Both the position numbers and the translations under genes were made by a program. Below, piece by piece: positions 45,370-54,602 of a stretch of DNA of 64,000 nucleotides (its first letter is position 1; every line of letters begins with the position of its first letter). Source of the DNA: Christensenella timonensis (GTDB lineage: Bacteria > Bacillota > Clostridia > Christensenellales > Christensenellaceae). The DNA is taken from assembly GCF_900087015.1 (NCBI RefSeq), contig NZ_FLKP01000001.1, positions 248,001 to 312,000 of the forward strand. The letters run 5' to 3'. Below the pieces are notes generated by a model. It saw nothing but the letters and a program-made list of their open reading frames with translations, did no database searches and had not been told where the DNA came from.

Positions 45370-46341
45370 CTACAGGTTTTCCGACATGATCAAAAATTCT
45401 TCGTACATGTCTTTTTTAAACACCAGCTCTTTTGCCAGTGCCTCGTCGATATCCTCGTCGATCGTCTTGTTGTCGTGGATACCCACCACCCGGTTGCCGA
45501 TCCCCTTGGAAAGGAGCTGGACTGCGCGCACGCCCATTTGCGTCGCACGGATACGGTCCGCCGCACTCGGCGTGCCGCCGCGCTGCGTATATCCGAGTAC
45601 GATCGCCTTGGCGTCGAGGTTCGCTTTTGCACGCATATAGTTTGCAACCGCCTCGCCCTTGCCCGCGCCTTCCGCAATCAGCACGATGCTCGTCATCTTG
45701 CCTTTGATACGGTCGCTCATGATCTTCTCGCAGATATGGTCGATATCAAATTCCACTTCCGGAATGATGATATGCTCCGCGCCGCCCGCAATGCCCGCGT
45801 AAAGCGCGATATCGCCGCATTTGTTGCCCATGACCTCGATCACGCCCACGCGTTCGTGGGAATTCATCGTGTCGCGGATCTTGGACATCTCGCTCGTTAC
45901 GCCGTTGACCGCCGTATCGAACCCGATCGTGAAGTCCGTATACGCAAGGTCGTTGTCGATCGTCCCCGGGATACCGATCGTCGGCACACCCAGGTGCGAA
46001 AGCACCTTTGCTCCCTGGAACGAACCGTCGCCGCCGATCACGACCACGCCCGAGATATCGAATGCCTTGATGACCTTCAGGGCCTTTTGCTGGCCCTCCG
46101 GCGTTTTGAACTCTTCGCAGCGCGCCGTCTTTAAGATCGTGCCGCCTTCTTCGACGATGCCGTCCACATCTTCCGTCTTGATACGCTCAACGCGTCCCTC
46201 GATCATACCGGCATATCCTTTTTTGATGCCCATGACCGAGAATCCCGCAGCATCCGCCGCCATGACCACGCTGCGGATCCCAGCGTTCATGCCCGGCGTA
46301 TCTCCCCCGCTTGTCAAAATACCAATTCTCTTTTTCATCAC
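45370..46341 (-). CDS. pfkA: 6-phosphofructokinase
   Basis: This 323-aa enzyme makes fructose-1,6-bisphosphate from fructose-6-phosphate and ATP. It has GGDTPGMNAGIR (about 12-23), GGDGSFQGA and the catalytic PGTIDNDL(A)YTDFTIGFDTA. Length and motifs are those of bacterial ATP-dependent PfkA. It follows mtrB by 27 bases and dnaE upstream, a dnaE-pfkA neighbourhood common in Firmicutes. Confidence 0.95.
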   Translation of the reverse strand: MMKKRIGILTSGGDTPGMNAGIRSVVMAADAAGFSVMGIKKGYAGMIEGRVERIKTEDVDGIVEEGGTILKTARCEEFKTPEGQQKALKVIKAFDISGVVVIGGDGSFQGAKVLSHLGVPTIGIPGTIDNDLAYTDFTIGFDTAVNGVTSEMSKIRDTMNSHERVGVIEVMGNKCGDIALYAGIAGGAEHIIIPEVEFDIDHICEKIMSDRIKGKMTSIVLIAEGAGKGEAVANYMRAKANLDAKAIVLGYTQRGGTPSAADRIRATQMGVRAVQLLSKGIGNRVVGIHDNKTIDEDIDEALAKELVFKKDMYEEFLIMSENL

Positions 46342-46368
46342 ACTACCACCATATATAAAAAATTATCT

Positions 46369-46608
46369 TTAAACTTCTTCGTCGCCTGAAAAAACCTCGC
46401 CGTGTTTGGTTAGGATTTGTGCACGGCCGGAAATCTTGATCGCAGAGATATTGTCAGTAAACTGGGCGAGAAGCACATCGCCCGAAGTGAGCTTTTCCGT
46501 ATGCTGCAGCCTTGTATCTTTGCCGCGCGTCATACCGATCACGTTGACGCCATTTTCAAGCGCCTTTATGACCACATATTCTTCTGTGTTTTTATCGTTT
46601 GATTCCAC
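46369..46608 (-). CDS. mtrB: TRAP, tryptophan-sensing RNA-binding attenuation protein
   Basis: This 79-aa protein aligns through its length with Bacillus TRAP (VVIKALENGVNVIGMTRGKDT...EKLTSGDVLLAQFTDNISAIK). Trp-pocket residues corresponding to Thr25, Thr30, Gln47 and Thr49 are kept (here T27, T32, Q49, T51). RNA contacts Lys37 and Lys56 are kept (K39, K58), but Arg58 is Ser here (S60). It should form an 11-mer ring binding (G/U)AG repeats. It sits between dnaE and pfkA rather than beside folE. Start after AGGAGAAGAC. Confidence 0.92.
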   Translation of the reverse strand: MESNDKNTEEYVVIKALENGVNVIGMTRGKDTRLQHTEKLTSGDVLLAQFTDNISAIKISGRAQILTKHGEVFSGDEEV

Positions 46609-46722
46609 GCCCTGTCTTCTCCTTCAGCATTCACGTTACCAAACCACAATACAGCTAATATTCTATCAAAAGCCGTCTTAAAATACAATAACATTTGTGA
46701 AATTGCCTAATTTCCCCCGCCG

Positions 46723-49700
46723 CTATTTTACCACGACGTTCTCTTTTCCGAGGTATTCTACCAGCTCGCTTAACAGTTCCGCACGGTAAGCGACACTGCG
46801 CCCCCCTGTCAGCTTGTATTTCTGCCCTGTCTTTTCCACATATACGACGACACTGCTGCCGCCGGGATAACGCGATGTGATGCGTATCAGCCCATCCACA
46901 TCGCACGGCATATCCTGCGCGATTTTCACATACATCTGTTTCCCTGCAAAAAACGCATCGTCCGGTACGAACACGCCCACTTTTTCCGCCAGCAGCTCGA
47001 TCCCGCTCTGCGCCGTCACTGTGATCTTCCCGCCGACCACCACGATACTGTCGTTGTGGATCAGCGCCTCCGCTTCTGAAAACACATTCGGGAAAGCAAT
47101 CACATTGATCTGCGCGTACAAATCTTCCAGCACAAAATTCGCCATCATCTTTTTCTGCTTGGTAGGACGGATACGCGCAGAGGTAATGATGCCCAGAAGC
47201 TCCACCTGCTTCCCGTCGTATTCATACATGGTCATCTCGTCGCTTTCCGTCTGCATGATGTCGCCGATATTGACCGGCCGTGCTTCCAGCGCCCCCGCTA
47301 CCTCATCCAACGGATGCCCGCTGATATAAAGGCCCGTCATTTCCTTTTCATACGAAAGCTTTTGCGTTTCATCAAACTCCGGGATGTCCGGCAGCGCGAT
47401 ACCGAGCGCCTCAAATTCGCCCTGTGCACTGTCAAAAAGCGACATCTGCCCGCTGGCCTGCCTCTTCTTTAGCTGTACCGCGTCCGCGAGCACCTGCTCA
47501 TATACCGCCGCAAGCTGCGAACGCTTATCGCCAAAGCAGTCGAAGCAGCCCGAGAGGATCAGGCTTTCCAGCCTCTTTTTGTTGAGTACGTCCGCATTTT
47601 TATCGACAAAGTCCTCAAAGCTTTTATATCCGACGCCGCGCCGCGTGATCACTTCTTCGATCGCCTCGCCCACATAGGTGATGGCTGAAAGACCAAAGCG
47701 CACGCCGCCTTCTTCCGTCGTAAAACGCATATCCGAACGGTTGATGTCCGGCGGCAGGATCGCGATGCCCGCATGCTTTAAGGACTGAATATATTCCGCA
47801 AGCTTTTGCTTGCTCGTGATAAAGCTGTTGAGCAGCGCGGTCATAAATTCGACCGGGTAATAACACTTCAAATATGCCGTCTGGTAGGCGACCACCGCAT
47901 ACGCACACGCGTGCGATTTGTTGAACGCATAGTTGGCAAACGCCATCATCTGGTCGAAAAGCGCTGTCGCCGTTTTTTCGTCCATGCCGCGGCGCACCGC
48001 GCCTTCAACGGTCACTTCCCCGTCCTTTTCTTCCCCATAAATAAAGATCCTGCGCTCTTCTTCCAGCACATCCTGTTGTTTCTTGCTCATGGCGCGGCGC
48101 ACAAGGTCGCTCCTGGCCATGGAATAGCCCGCCACGTCGCGGACGATGCGCATGATCTGTTCCTGGTACACCATACAGCCGTATGTATCGCTTAGGATCG
48201 GCTCCAACATGGGGTGCGCGTAATGCACGTTTTTGTGGTCGTTCTTGCTGCGGATATATTCCGGGATGCTCTCCATCGGGCCCGGCCGGAACAGCGATAT
48301 CCCGACCATGATCTCGTTTAAGTCGGATGGTTTCAAGTCCTGCATCAGCCGGCGCATGCCGCCGCTTTCAAGCTGGAACATCCCGTCCGTTTCCCCTGCC
48401 GAAATCAGCTCGTATACCCTTTGATCCTTTAGGTCGATATTGTCGATGTCAATATCGACCCCGTGGTTTTTCTTGATCATGGCCAGTGCGTCACGGATGA
48501 CCGTCAGCGTCCTAAGCCCTAAAAAGTCCATCTTCAGCAGGCCGAGGCTTTCCAGCTTCTTCATCGTGTACTGCGTCATCACGCTCTCGTCCTTGGGGTT
48601 CTTTTGCAGCGGGACATAGTCCGTGATGGGCGCGTCCGCGATCACCACGCCCGCCGCGTGTGTGGATGCATGCCGCGGCATGCCCTCCAGCTTGCGCGCC
48701 ACGTCGATGACTTGCTTTGCCTCCGGGTTGTTTTGGTATTCCGCCTGCAGCTTGGGATTGCGCTCCATCGCTTTATCGATGGTCATTTTCAGTTCAAAGG
48801 GAACCATTTTCGCGATCTTGTCCGCGTCGGCAATGCTCATGCGCATCACGCGCGCCACATCGCGGATCACCAGCCGCGCGCCCATCGTGCCAAAAGTGAT
48901 GATCTGCGCGACCCTGTCCTGTCCATATTTTTGCGTAACGTAATCGATGACTTCCTGCCGCCGTTCATAACAGAAGTCGATATCGATATCCGGCATGCTG
49001 ATACGCTCCGGATTCAAAAAGCGCTCAAACAGCAGGTTGTATTCGATGGGATCGATATTCGTGATCCCCAGCGTGTACGCGATGATGCTGCCCGCCGCAC
49101 TGCCGCGTCCGGGGCCCACCATGATGCCGTTCGTTTTGGCAAAATTCACAAAGTCCCATACGATCAAAAAATAGTCCGTGAACCCCATGTCATGGATCGT
49201 ATTCAGCTCGTAATCAAACCGCTCCCTGATTTCGGGCGTGATGTGCGCATAATGCTTCTCAAGGCCCTCTTCGCCCAAATGCTTCAGGTATTCAAAATTC
49301 GTATAGCCCTCCGGCACATTGAATTCCGGCAGGTGGTTGCTGCCGAATTCAAATTCCAGGTTGCATTTTTCCGCGACCTCACGCGTATTGATGATCGCAT
49401 CCGGCACGTTGGAAAACAGTTGGAACATCTCCTTGGGGGACTTCAAATAGAATTCCTGCCCCTCAAAGGCCATCTTGCTGGGCGCGTCTATCGTCGTGAC
49501 CGTCTGGATGCACATCAACACCTGCTGGGCATACGCGTCCTCTTTGTCTACATAATGCACGTCGTTGGTCGCTACGAGCTTGATACCCGTTTCGTCCGCC
49601 AGCTTTAAGATCATCGGGTTGATACGCCGCTGCGCCTCGATCCCGTGATCCTGTATTTCCAGGTAAAAGTCTTCGCCGAACATCCCGCGCAGCGTTTCCG

Positions 49701-50172
49701 CCATCTTTTTTGCGCCCTTGTAGTCGTTTTGCGAGAGCAGGCGCTGCACATCTCCCGCGAGGCAGGCTGCAAGGCACACGAGCCCCTCCGTATGCTTTGC
49801 GAGCAGGTCATAATCGATGCGGGGCTTATAGTAAAATCCTTCCAGCGAACCCGCCGAAACGAGCTTCATCAGGTTTTTATATCCCGTCATATCCTTACAC
49901 AGCAAAACGAGGTGCGCGTATTCCTTGGTAACGGCATTCTTTTCAAACCTGCTCCCCTGCGCGACATAGACCTCGCAGCCGATGATCGGTTTGATGCCCG
50001 CTTTTTTCGCAGCCGTATAAAAATCGAGTACGCCGTACATCACGCCATGGTCTGTAATGGCGAGCGCGTCCATCTTCATTTCCTTTGCGCGCGCGACCAG
50101 GTCGCCTAAGCGGCCGGCGCCGTCCAGTAGGCTGTATTCCGTATGAACATGCAAATGTGTAAAATCAACCAT
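46723..50172 (-). CDS. dnaE: DNA polymerase III alpha subunit
   Basis: This 1149-aa replicative polymerase has the N-terminal PHP domain (HLHVHTEYSLLDGAGRL), the active-site PDIDIDFCYERR, the HhH region and a C-terminal OB-fold (from about 970). Length and motifs fit DnaE1/DnaE3-type Firmicutes enzymes. The - strand upstream region holds a TATACT-like -10 and an inverted ATGGG/CCCAT, shared with the divergent HAD gene region. Confidence 0.95.
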   Translation of the reverse strand: MVDFTHLHVHTEYSLLDGAGRLGDLVARAKEMKMDALAITDHGVMYGVLDFYTAAKKAGIKPIIGCEVYVAQGSRFEKNAVTKEYAHLVLLCKDMTGYKNLMKLVSAGSLEGFYYKPRIDYDLLAKHTEGLVCLAACLAGDVQRLLSQNDYKGAKKMAETLRGMFGEDFYLEIQDHGIEAQRRINPMILKLADETGIKLVATNDVHYVDKEDAYAQQVLMCIQTVTTIDAPSKMAFEGQEFYLKSPKEMFQLFSNVPDAIINTREVAEKCNLEFEFGSNHLPEFNVPEGYTNFEYLKHLGEEGLEKHYAHITPEIRERFDYELNTIHDMGFTDYFLIVWDFVNFAKTNGIMVGPGRGSAAGSIIAYTLGITNIDPIEYNLLFERFLNPERISMPDIDIDFCYERRQEVIDYVTQKYGQDRVAQIITFGTMGARLVIRDVARVMRMSIADADKIAKMVPFELKMTIDKAMERNPKLQAEYQNNPEAKQVIDVARKLEGMPRHASTHAAGVVIADAPITDYVPLQKNPKDESVMTQYTMKKLESLGLLKMDFLGLRTLTVIRDALAMIKKNHGVDIDIDNIDLKDQRVYELISAGETDGMFQLESGGMRRLMQDLKPSDLNEIMVGISLFRPGPMESIPEYIRSKNDHKNVHYAHPMLEPILSDTYGCMVYQEQIMRIVRDVAGYSMARSDLVRRAMSKKQQDVLEEERRIFIYGEEKDGEVTVEGAVRRGMDEKTATALFDQMMAFANYAFNKSHACAYAVVAYQTAYLKCYYPVEFMTALLNSFITSKQKLAEYIQSLKHAGIAILPPDINRSDMRFTTEEGGVRFGLSAITYVGEAIEEVITRRGVGYKSFEDFVDKNADVLNKKRLESLILSGCFDCFGDKRSQLAAVYEQVLADAVQLKKRQASGQMSLFDSAQGEFEALGIALPDIPEFDETQKLSYEKEMTGLYISGHPLDEVAGALEARPVNIGDIMQTESDEMTMYEYDGKQVELLGIITSARIRPTKQKKMMANFVLEDLYAQINVIAFPNVFSEAEALIHNDSIVVVGGKITVTAQSGIELLAEKVGVFVPDDAFFAGKQMYVKIAQDMPCDVDGLIRITSRYPGGSSVVVYVEKTGQKYKLTGGRSVAYRAELLSELVEYLGKENVVVK

Positions 50173-50292
50173 AACCGTTCTCCTTACTTATATCCAGTAT
50201 AACATGGGCGCTTCCCATATTGTGCAAAAATTGTGTTAATTTTTCCAGCCCTTTCGGGCGCTTCCGTATCGTAGCGTGCCGGGAAGTTTATT

Positions 50293-50321
50293 TTGAAAAA
50301 AAATCCCTTATACGGTATAAT
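50293..50321 (+). promoter_or_regulatory. Promoter of the HAD-hprK-murB-rapZ-whiA operon
   Basis: TTGAAA (50293-50298) and TATAAT (50316-50321), spacer 17, followed 49 bases later by the first ATG. Confidence 0.85.
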
Positions 50322-50369
50322 GTTGGTGTATCTAATTTTTATCCCGGAAAGGAACGGCAGAAAGATTTT

Positions 50370-51164
50370 ATGGCTTACAAACTGATTGCACTCGACCTTG
50401 ACAACACACTGCTCAACGCAAAGAAGGAGGTAACTCCCGAAAACCGCAATGCGCTTAAGGCGGCACAGGAAAAAGGCGTACATATCGTGCTTGCTTCCGG
50501 CAGGGCTTTCCCCGGCATCAGCCCTTTGCAAAAGGAGCTCGGCCTCGCAGACTATACGATCGCCTGCGGCGGCGCACAGGTCATCGACCCGTGGGGGAAT
50601 GTGATCCATTCCACTTACCTTCCGCCCATCGGCGCGAAACAGGTGATGCGCTGGGCGGCGGTGCGCGATATCCACTTCCAGGTCTACCTGGATGAGGGCA
50701 TCTATTACCTCAAGGAAAACAAGTATGCCGACCTGTACCGTAAATTGTGTACGTACGGCGGTGTTGCCAACCCGGATATCATGGATATGGAAACGGTTTT
50801 AACTTCCAAGATCATCATGGTTGACGAGGAGGAAAAGGTACAGGAATATGAAAAAGAGCTTCGCATCACCTTCCCTGAATTCGCTTATCCCAAATCCCAG
50901 AAGGGCTTCCTTGAAGTATTGAGCCCGGAGGCGACAAAAGGAAATGCGCTTGCGTTCATCGCCGCCAAACTGGGCATCGAGCCGGGCCAGGTCATCGCCA
51001 TGGGCGACAATACCATCGACGAAAGCATGGTAGAATATGCGGGCCTTGGCGTAGCCATGGAAAACGCGACGGATGATTTAAAGAATATCGCCAATTTTGT
51101 TTGCGGTTCCTGTGAGCAGAGCGGCGTTGCGGAAGTGGTCAACAAATACATTTTGGGGGTATAG
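50370..51164 (+). CDS. Cof-type HAD phosphatase
   Basis: This 264-aa protein has motif I DLDNTLLNAKK (about 9-19), a C2B-type cap, and motif IV GDNTIDESM near 213-221. Such enzymes dephosphorylate sugar phosphates or flavin nucleotides; the substrate is unknown. It opens the operon five bases before hprK. ATG at 50370 after GGAAAGGAACGG. Confidence 0.88.
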   Translation: MAYKLIALDLDNTLLNAKKEVTPENRNALKAAQEKGVHIVLASGRAFPGISPLQKELGLADYTIACGGAQVIDPWGNVIHSTYLPPIGAKQVMRWAAVRDIHFQVYLDEGIYYLKENKYADLYRKLCTYGGVANPDIMDMETVLTSKIIMVDEEEKVQEYEKELRITFPEFAYPKSQKGFLEVLSPEATKGNALAFIAAKLGIEPGQVIAMGDNTIDESMVEYAGLGVAMENATDDLKNIANFVCGSCEQSGVAEVVNKYILGV

Positions 51165-51168
51165 CGTC

Positions 51169-52089
51169 ATGAAACGTGTCATCAAAATAGCTGATCTGGC
51201 ACAGGCCATCAATTTGAATATTATCTACGTCGGCAAGAGGGATACCGCAGAAATCGATTCGAGCGACCTGAACCGCCCCGGCCTCCAGATGAGCGGCTTC
51301 TTTGAATACTTTGCCGTCAACAGGATCCAGCTCTTTGGCATGGTGGAAATGACGTACCTGCAGACGCTCGACCCACAGACGCGCCTCGTACGCCTCGACC
51401 GTTTCTTTTCGCATCCGATCCCTTGCGTGCTTATCGGGCGTAACTTGACGCCCCCCGATGAATTTTTGGAATGCGCGCGCAAATATGACGTGCCGGTGCT
51501 GATGTCCGGCCTCACCACGACAAAGTTGAGCCACAAAACGTCTATCTATCTTGACGAGCTGTTGGCCCCCGTCATCTCCCGCCACGGCGGACTGATGGAC
51601 GTTTACGGTGTGGGTATGTATATCACAGGCGACAGCGGGGTCGGCAAAAGCGAGACTGCGCTTGAGCTTGTGAAACGCGGCCACCGTTTTGTCGCGGACG
51701 ACGTCGTAGAGATCCACAAGCTTTCAGACGATACGCTCGTCGGCCAGTCGCCGGATATCATCCGCCACATGATGGAGATCCGCGGACTGGGGATCATCGA
51801 CGTTTCCGTCCTTTACGGCATGGGCAGCGTCGTGCGCGAAAAATCGATCACGCTTTCCATTCACTTAGAGCCGGGCGATGTACGCGATATCGACCGTTTA
51901 GGTACGGCGGACAACCACATCACGCTGCTGGGGATCAAGGTTCCGCAGATCACGCTTCCCGTGCGTCCCGGCCGCAACCTCGCTATCGTCATGGAGGTCG
52001 CAGCCATGAATTTCCGTTTAAAAAGCATCGGGCAGGGCGGCGGCGAATGGCTGGCGCAGAATATTATGGACGTGGTACAGCAATCATGA
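51169..52089 (+). CDS. hprK: HPr kinase/phosphorylase
   Basis: This 306-aa enzyme phosphorylates Ser46 of HPr-type proteins and so controls carbon catabolite repression. An N-terminal domain (1-125) precedes the kinase with Walker A GDSGVGKS (154-161) and the HprK signature near 195-215 (EIRGLGIIDV). ATG at 51169 is seen seven bases after GGGGGT; the stop overlaps murB. Its partner, a Ser46-only HPr-like protein, is at 55584. Confidence 0.92.
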   Translation: MKRVIKIADLAQAINLNIIYVGKRDTAEIDSSDLNRPGLQMSGFFEYFAVNRIQLFGMVEMTYLQTLDPQTRLVRLDRFFSHPIPCVLIGRNLTPPDEFLECARKYDVPVLMSGLTTTKLSHKTSIYLDELLAPVISRHGGLMDVYGVGMYITGDSGVGKSETALELVKRGHRFVADDVVEIHKLSDDTLVGQSPDIIRHMMEIRGLGIIDVSVLYGMGSVVREKSITLSIHLEPGDVRDIDRLGTADNHITLLGIKVPQITLPVRPGRNLAIVMEVAAMNFRLKSIGQGGGEWLAQNIMDVVQQS

Positions 52090-53003
52090 CACAAAACGAA
52101 CTGGTTTCCGTATTTGTTTCCATCCTGAATACGGACAGGGTGCTTGCGGAAGAACCCATGTCAAACCATACGACATTCAAGACGGGCGGCAATGCCGAGC
52201 TGCTGCTTGTCCTCCATGCCGAAGAAGAGCTGAAAGCCGTCCTGGAAATATTGGGGCGGGAACAGCTTCCTTATACCCTCATCGGCCGCGGCTCCAACCT
52301 GCTGGTTTCGGATGAGGGCCTTCCGGGCGTTGTCTTAAAGCTCGCAGACGGGTTTGACGAGGTCTGTGTCAGGGAAGGCGGGCTCGTCTATGCACAGGCA
52401 GGCGCAACGCTGCGCTCCGCGTGTTTGGGCGCCATCCATGCAGGGCTTTCCGGCCTCGAATTCGCAGGGGGCATCCCCGGCTGTGTCGGCGGCGGCGTGG
52501 CCATGAATGCGGGCGCTTACGGCGGCGAATTAAAAGATGTTGTGGAGTATGTACGCATACTGACGCCCGCACGCAAAGTGCAGACGTTCACGAATGAACA
52601 GATGCGGTTCTCTTACCGCAAAAGCGCGGTACAGGGCAGCGGCTCCGTGATCCTCGGCGCGGCTTTCCGCCTGCAGCCGGGCGACCGAGATCAAAGCATG
52701 GAGACATTCAACTGCCTAAACGCACGGCGCAAAGAAAAACAGCCGCTGAATTTCCCCAGCGCGGGCAGCACGTTCAAGCGCCCGCAGGGAAATTATGCAA
52801 GCGCGCTCATAGACCAGTGTAATTTAAAAGGGTTCACCATCGGCGGGGCGCAGGTTTCGGAAAAACACGCGGGGTTTATTATAAACTTAGGGAATGCTTC
52901 GTCGCGCGATATCTATGAGCTGATTTGTTATGTGCGGCAGGAGGTTATGAAAAAAACCGGGATATTGCTGGAGCCTGAAGTGAGGCTGCTGGGTGAATTT
53001 TGA
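52086..53003 (+). CDS. murB: UDP-N-acetylenolpyruvoylglucosamine reductase
   Basis: This 305-aa FAD enzyme finishes UDP-MurNAc synthesis. It has TTFKTGGNAELL (near 25-36), the FAD-binding GRGSNLLVSD, EFAGGIPGCVGGGVAMNAGAYGGE and the catalytic SAGSTFKRP. It is of the single-domain type II MurB length. ATGA overlap with hprK. Confidence 0.94.
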   Translation: MTQNELVSVFVSILNTDRVLAEEPMSNHTTFKTGGNAELLLVLHAEEELKAVLEILGREQLPYTLIGRGSNLLVSDEGLPGVVLKLADGFDEVCVREGGLVYAQAGATLRSACLGAIHAGLSGLEFAGGIPGCVGGGVAMNAGAYGGELKDVVEYVRILTPARKVQTFTNEQMRFSYRKSAVQGSGSVILGAAFRLQPGDRDQSMETFNCLNARRKEKQPLNFPSAGSTFKRPQGNYASALIDQCNLKGFTIGGAQVSEKHAGFIINLGNASSRDIYELICYVRQEVMKKTGILLEPEVRLLGEF

Positions 53004-53724
53004 AATGATTGAGATAGCTTGGGATACGCATACGCATACCTTGCACAGCCACGGGACAGGTACGGTCGAGCAAAACGTACGGGCCGCGATCGAAAAGGGC
53101 TTTACCAAGATCGTGATCAGCGACCATGGCCCGCAGCATCTTTTTTATAACATTAAAGATGTGGATGCTTATTTAAAAGACATCGATGCAATGCGTAAAA
53201 AATATAAAAATGACATCGAAGTGCTTGCGGGCGTGGAATTCAACCTTTTATCCGAAGATGGCGATATGGACTTGCCGCCGCAATACGCGGACGCGTTTGA
53301 TATCCATTTGATGGGTTACCACAAACTGGCGCGGTTCCTCGGCTTGCGCAACAACGTGCATTTCCTTCTTCCCAAAAGCCACAGTGAAAAGGCTGTCAGG
53401 CGCAATACACAGGCATATATCAACGCGATGGACAAAAACCGCATTGATATCATTACGCACATCGGCTATGGTATCCCGGTCGATAAGCTGGCTGTGGCAA
53501 AGCACGCCGCAAAGGTCGGTACTGCGCTTGAGATCAATGCCAAGCATCCTGAATTTACGACAGGGGAACTGATGGAATGTGCCAAAACGGGCGTACTGTT
53601 TTCCATCGGAAGCGACGCCCACTCCATAGACCGCATCGGCGATTTCGCTCCTGCCCTGAAAAAGGCGGAGGAAGCGGGACTCATGCCGGAGCAGGTCATC
53701 AACGCAAGGAGAAACGAACTATGA
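52993..53724 (+). CDS. PHP-domain phosphoesterase
   Basis: This 243-aa (or 239-aa) protein has DTHTHTLHSHGTGT, SDHGP, a later THIGYG and SDAHSID, the metal ligands of PHP phosphoesterases (YcdX-like). The substrate is unknown. GTG at 52993 with GAGG seven bases upstream is listed; ATG at 53005 is an alternative. The gene sits between murB and rapZ, and its stop overlaps rapZ. Confidence 0.85.
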   Translation: MNFEMIEIAWDTHTHTLHSHGTGTVEQNVRAAIEKGFTKIVISDHGPQHLFYNIKDVDAYLKDIDAMRKKYKNDIEVLAGVEFNLLSEDGDMDLPPQYADAFDIHLMGYHKLARFLGLRNNVHFLLPKSHSEKAVRRNTQAYINAMDKNRIDIITHIGYGIPVDKLAVAKHAAKVGTALEINAKHPEFTTGELMECAKTGVLFSIGSDAHSIDRIGDFAPALKKAEEAGLMPEQVINARRNEL

Positions 53725-54584
53725 AATTTACGATCGTAACGGGGCTTTCGGGGGCGGGCCGTTCTTCCGCCCTGAAGCGCCTGGAAGACCTCGGATACTA
53801 TTGTGTAGATAATTTAATGCCCGAGCTGATCCCCCAGTTTGCGCGCCTGTGCATGCAAAGCCAGCATATCCGCGACAAAGTCGCTGTCGCTGTGGATACG
53901 CGCATGGGAGACTTTTTCGATTCGATCTATGCGACGATCGACGAGTTAAAGTCCATGGACTTGGAGCTTGATATCCTCTTTTTAGACGCTTCCGACGCTG
54001 TTCTTGTCAAGCGCTTCAAGGAAGTGCGCCGCAAACACCCCGTTTCGGGCAGCGGCGAGATACTGGCAGGCATACACTTAGAGCGCCGCAAGCTGCAGCA
54101 AATCAAGGATATGGCCAACCACGTCATCGATACATCGTCTTATAACGTCATGAAGCTGCGCCAGATGATCGACTTGATGTATGCGGAGGAAGGCGAAAAA
54201 GGCCTGCTCGTTTCCATCATTTCCTTTGGCTATAAGCGCGGCATCCCGCTTGATGCGGACATGGTGTTCGATATGCGTTTCATCCCCAATCCGTTTTATG
54301 TGGAGGGCATGCGCGACCATACCGGCCTCGAGCAGGATGTGCGCGATTTCGTGCTTTCGTTTGAACCGACCAAATTCTTTCTGCACGAGCTGGTCACGAT
54401 TGTTGAAAAACTTGCGCCCTGCTTCATCAGCGAGGACAAAAACCAGCTTGTGATCGGCATCGGCTGTACAGGCGGCATGCACCGCAGCGTCGTTATGGCG
54501 GAGGAGCTGTTCCGCATGCTTTCCGACCAGGGCCTGCGCGTCACGCTCGAACACCGCGACATCAACCTGGAAAAGAACCGCTGA
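53721..54584 (+). CDS. rapZ: RapZ/YvcJ nucleotide-binding protein
   Basis: This 287-aa protein has an N-terminal P-loop GLSGAGRSS (8-16), with Arg where many have Lys, a VDNL region, and the C-terminal IGIGCTGGMHRSV (about 250-262). Relatives act in cell-wall amino-sugar regulation or competence. It overlaps the PHP gene by four bases. Usually yvcK stands between rapZ and whiA; here whiA follows directly after 18 bases. Confidence 0.92.
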   Translation: MKFTIVTGLSGAGRSSALKRLEDLGYYCVDNLMPELIPQFARLCMQSQHIRDKVAVAVDTRMGDFFDSIYATIDELKSMDLELDILFLDASDAVLVKRFKEVRRKHPVSGSGEILAGIHLERRKLQQIKDMANHVIDTSSYNVMKLRQMIDLMYAEEGEKGLLVSIISFGYKRGIPLDADMVFDMRFIPNPFYVEGMRDHTGLEQDVRDFVLSFEPTKFFLHELVTIVEKLAPCFISEDKNQLVIGIGCTGGMHRSVVMAEELFRMLSDQGLRVTLEHRDINLEKNR

Positions 54585-54602
54585 TAAAAACGGAGGGCGC
54601 TT

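Noticed and set aside
48604-49608. 334-aa + strand open frame within dnaE
   Set aside because: Antisense to conserved polymerase motifs, without a start signal.
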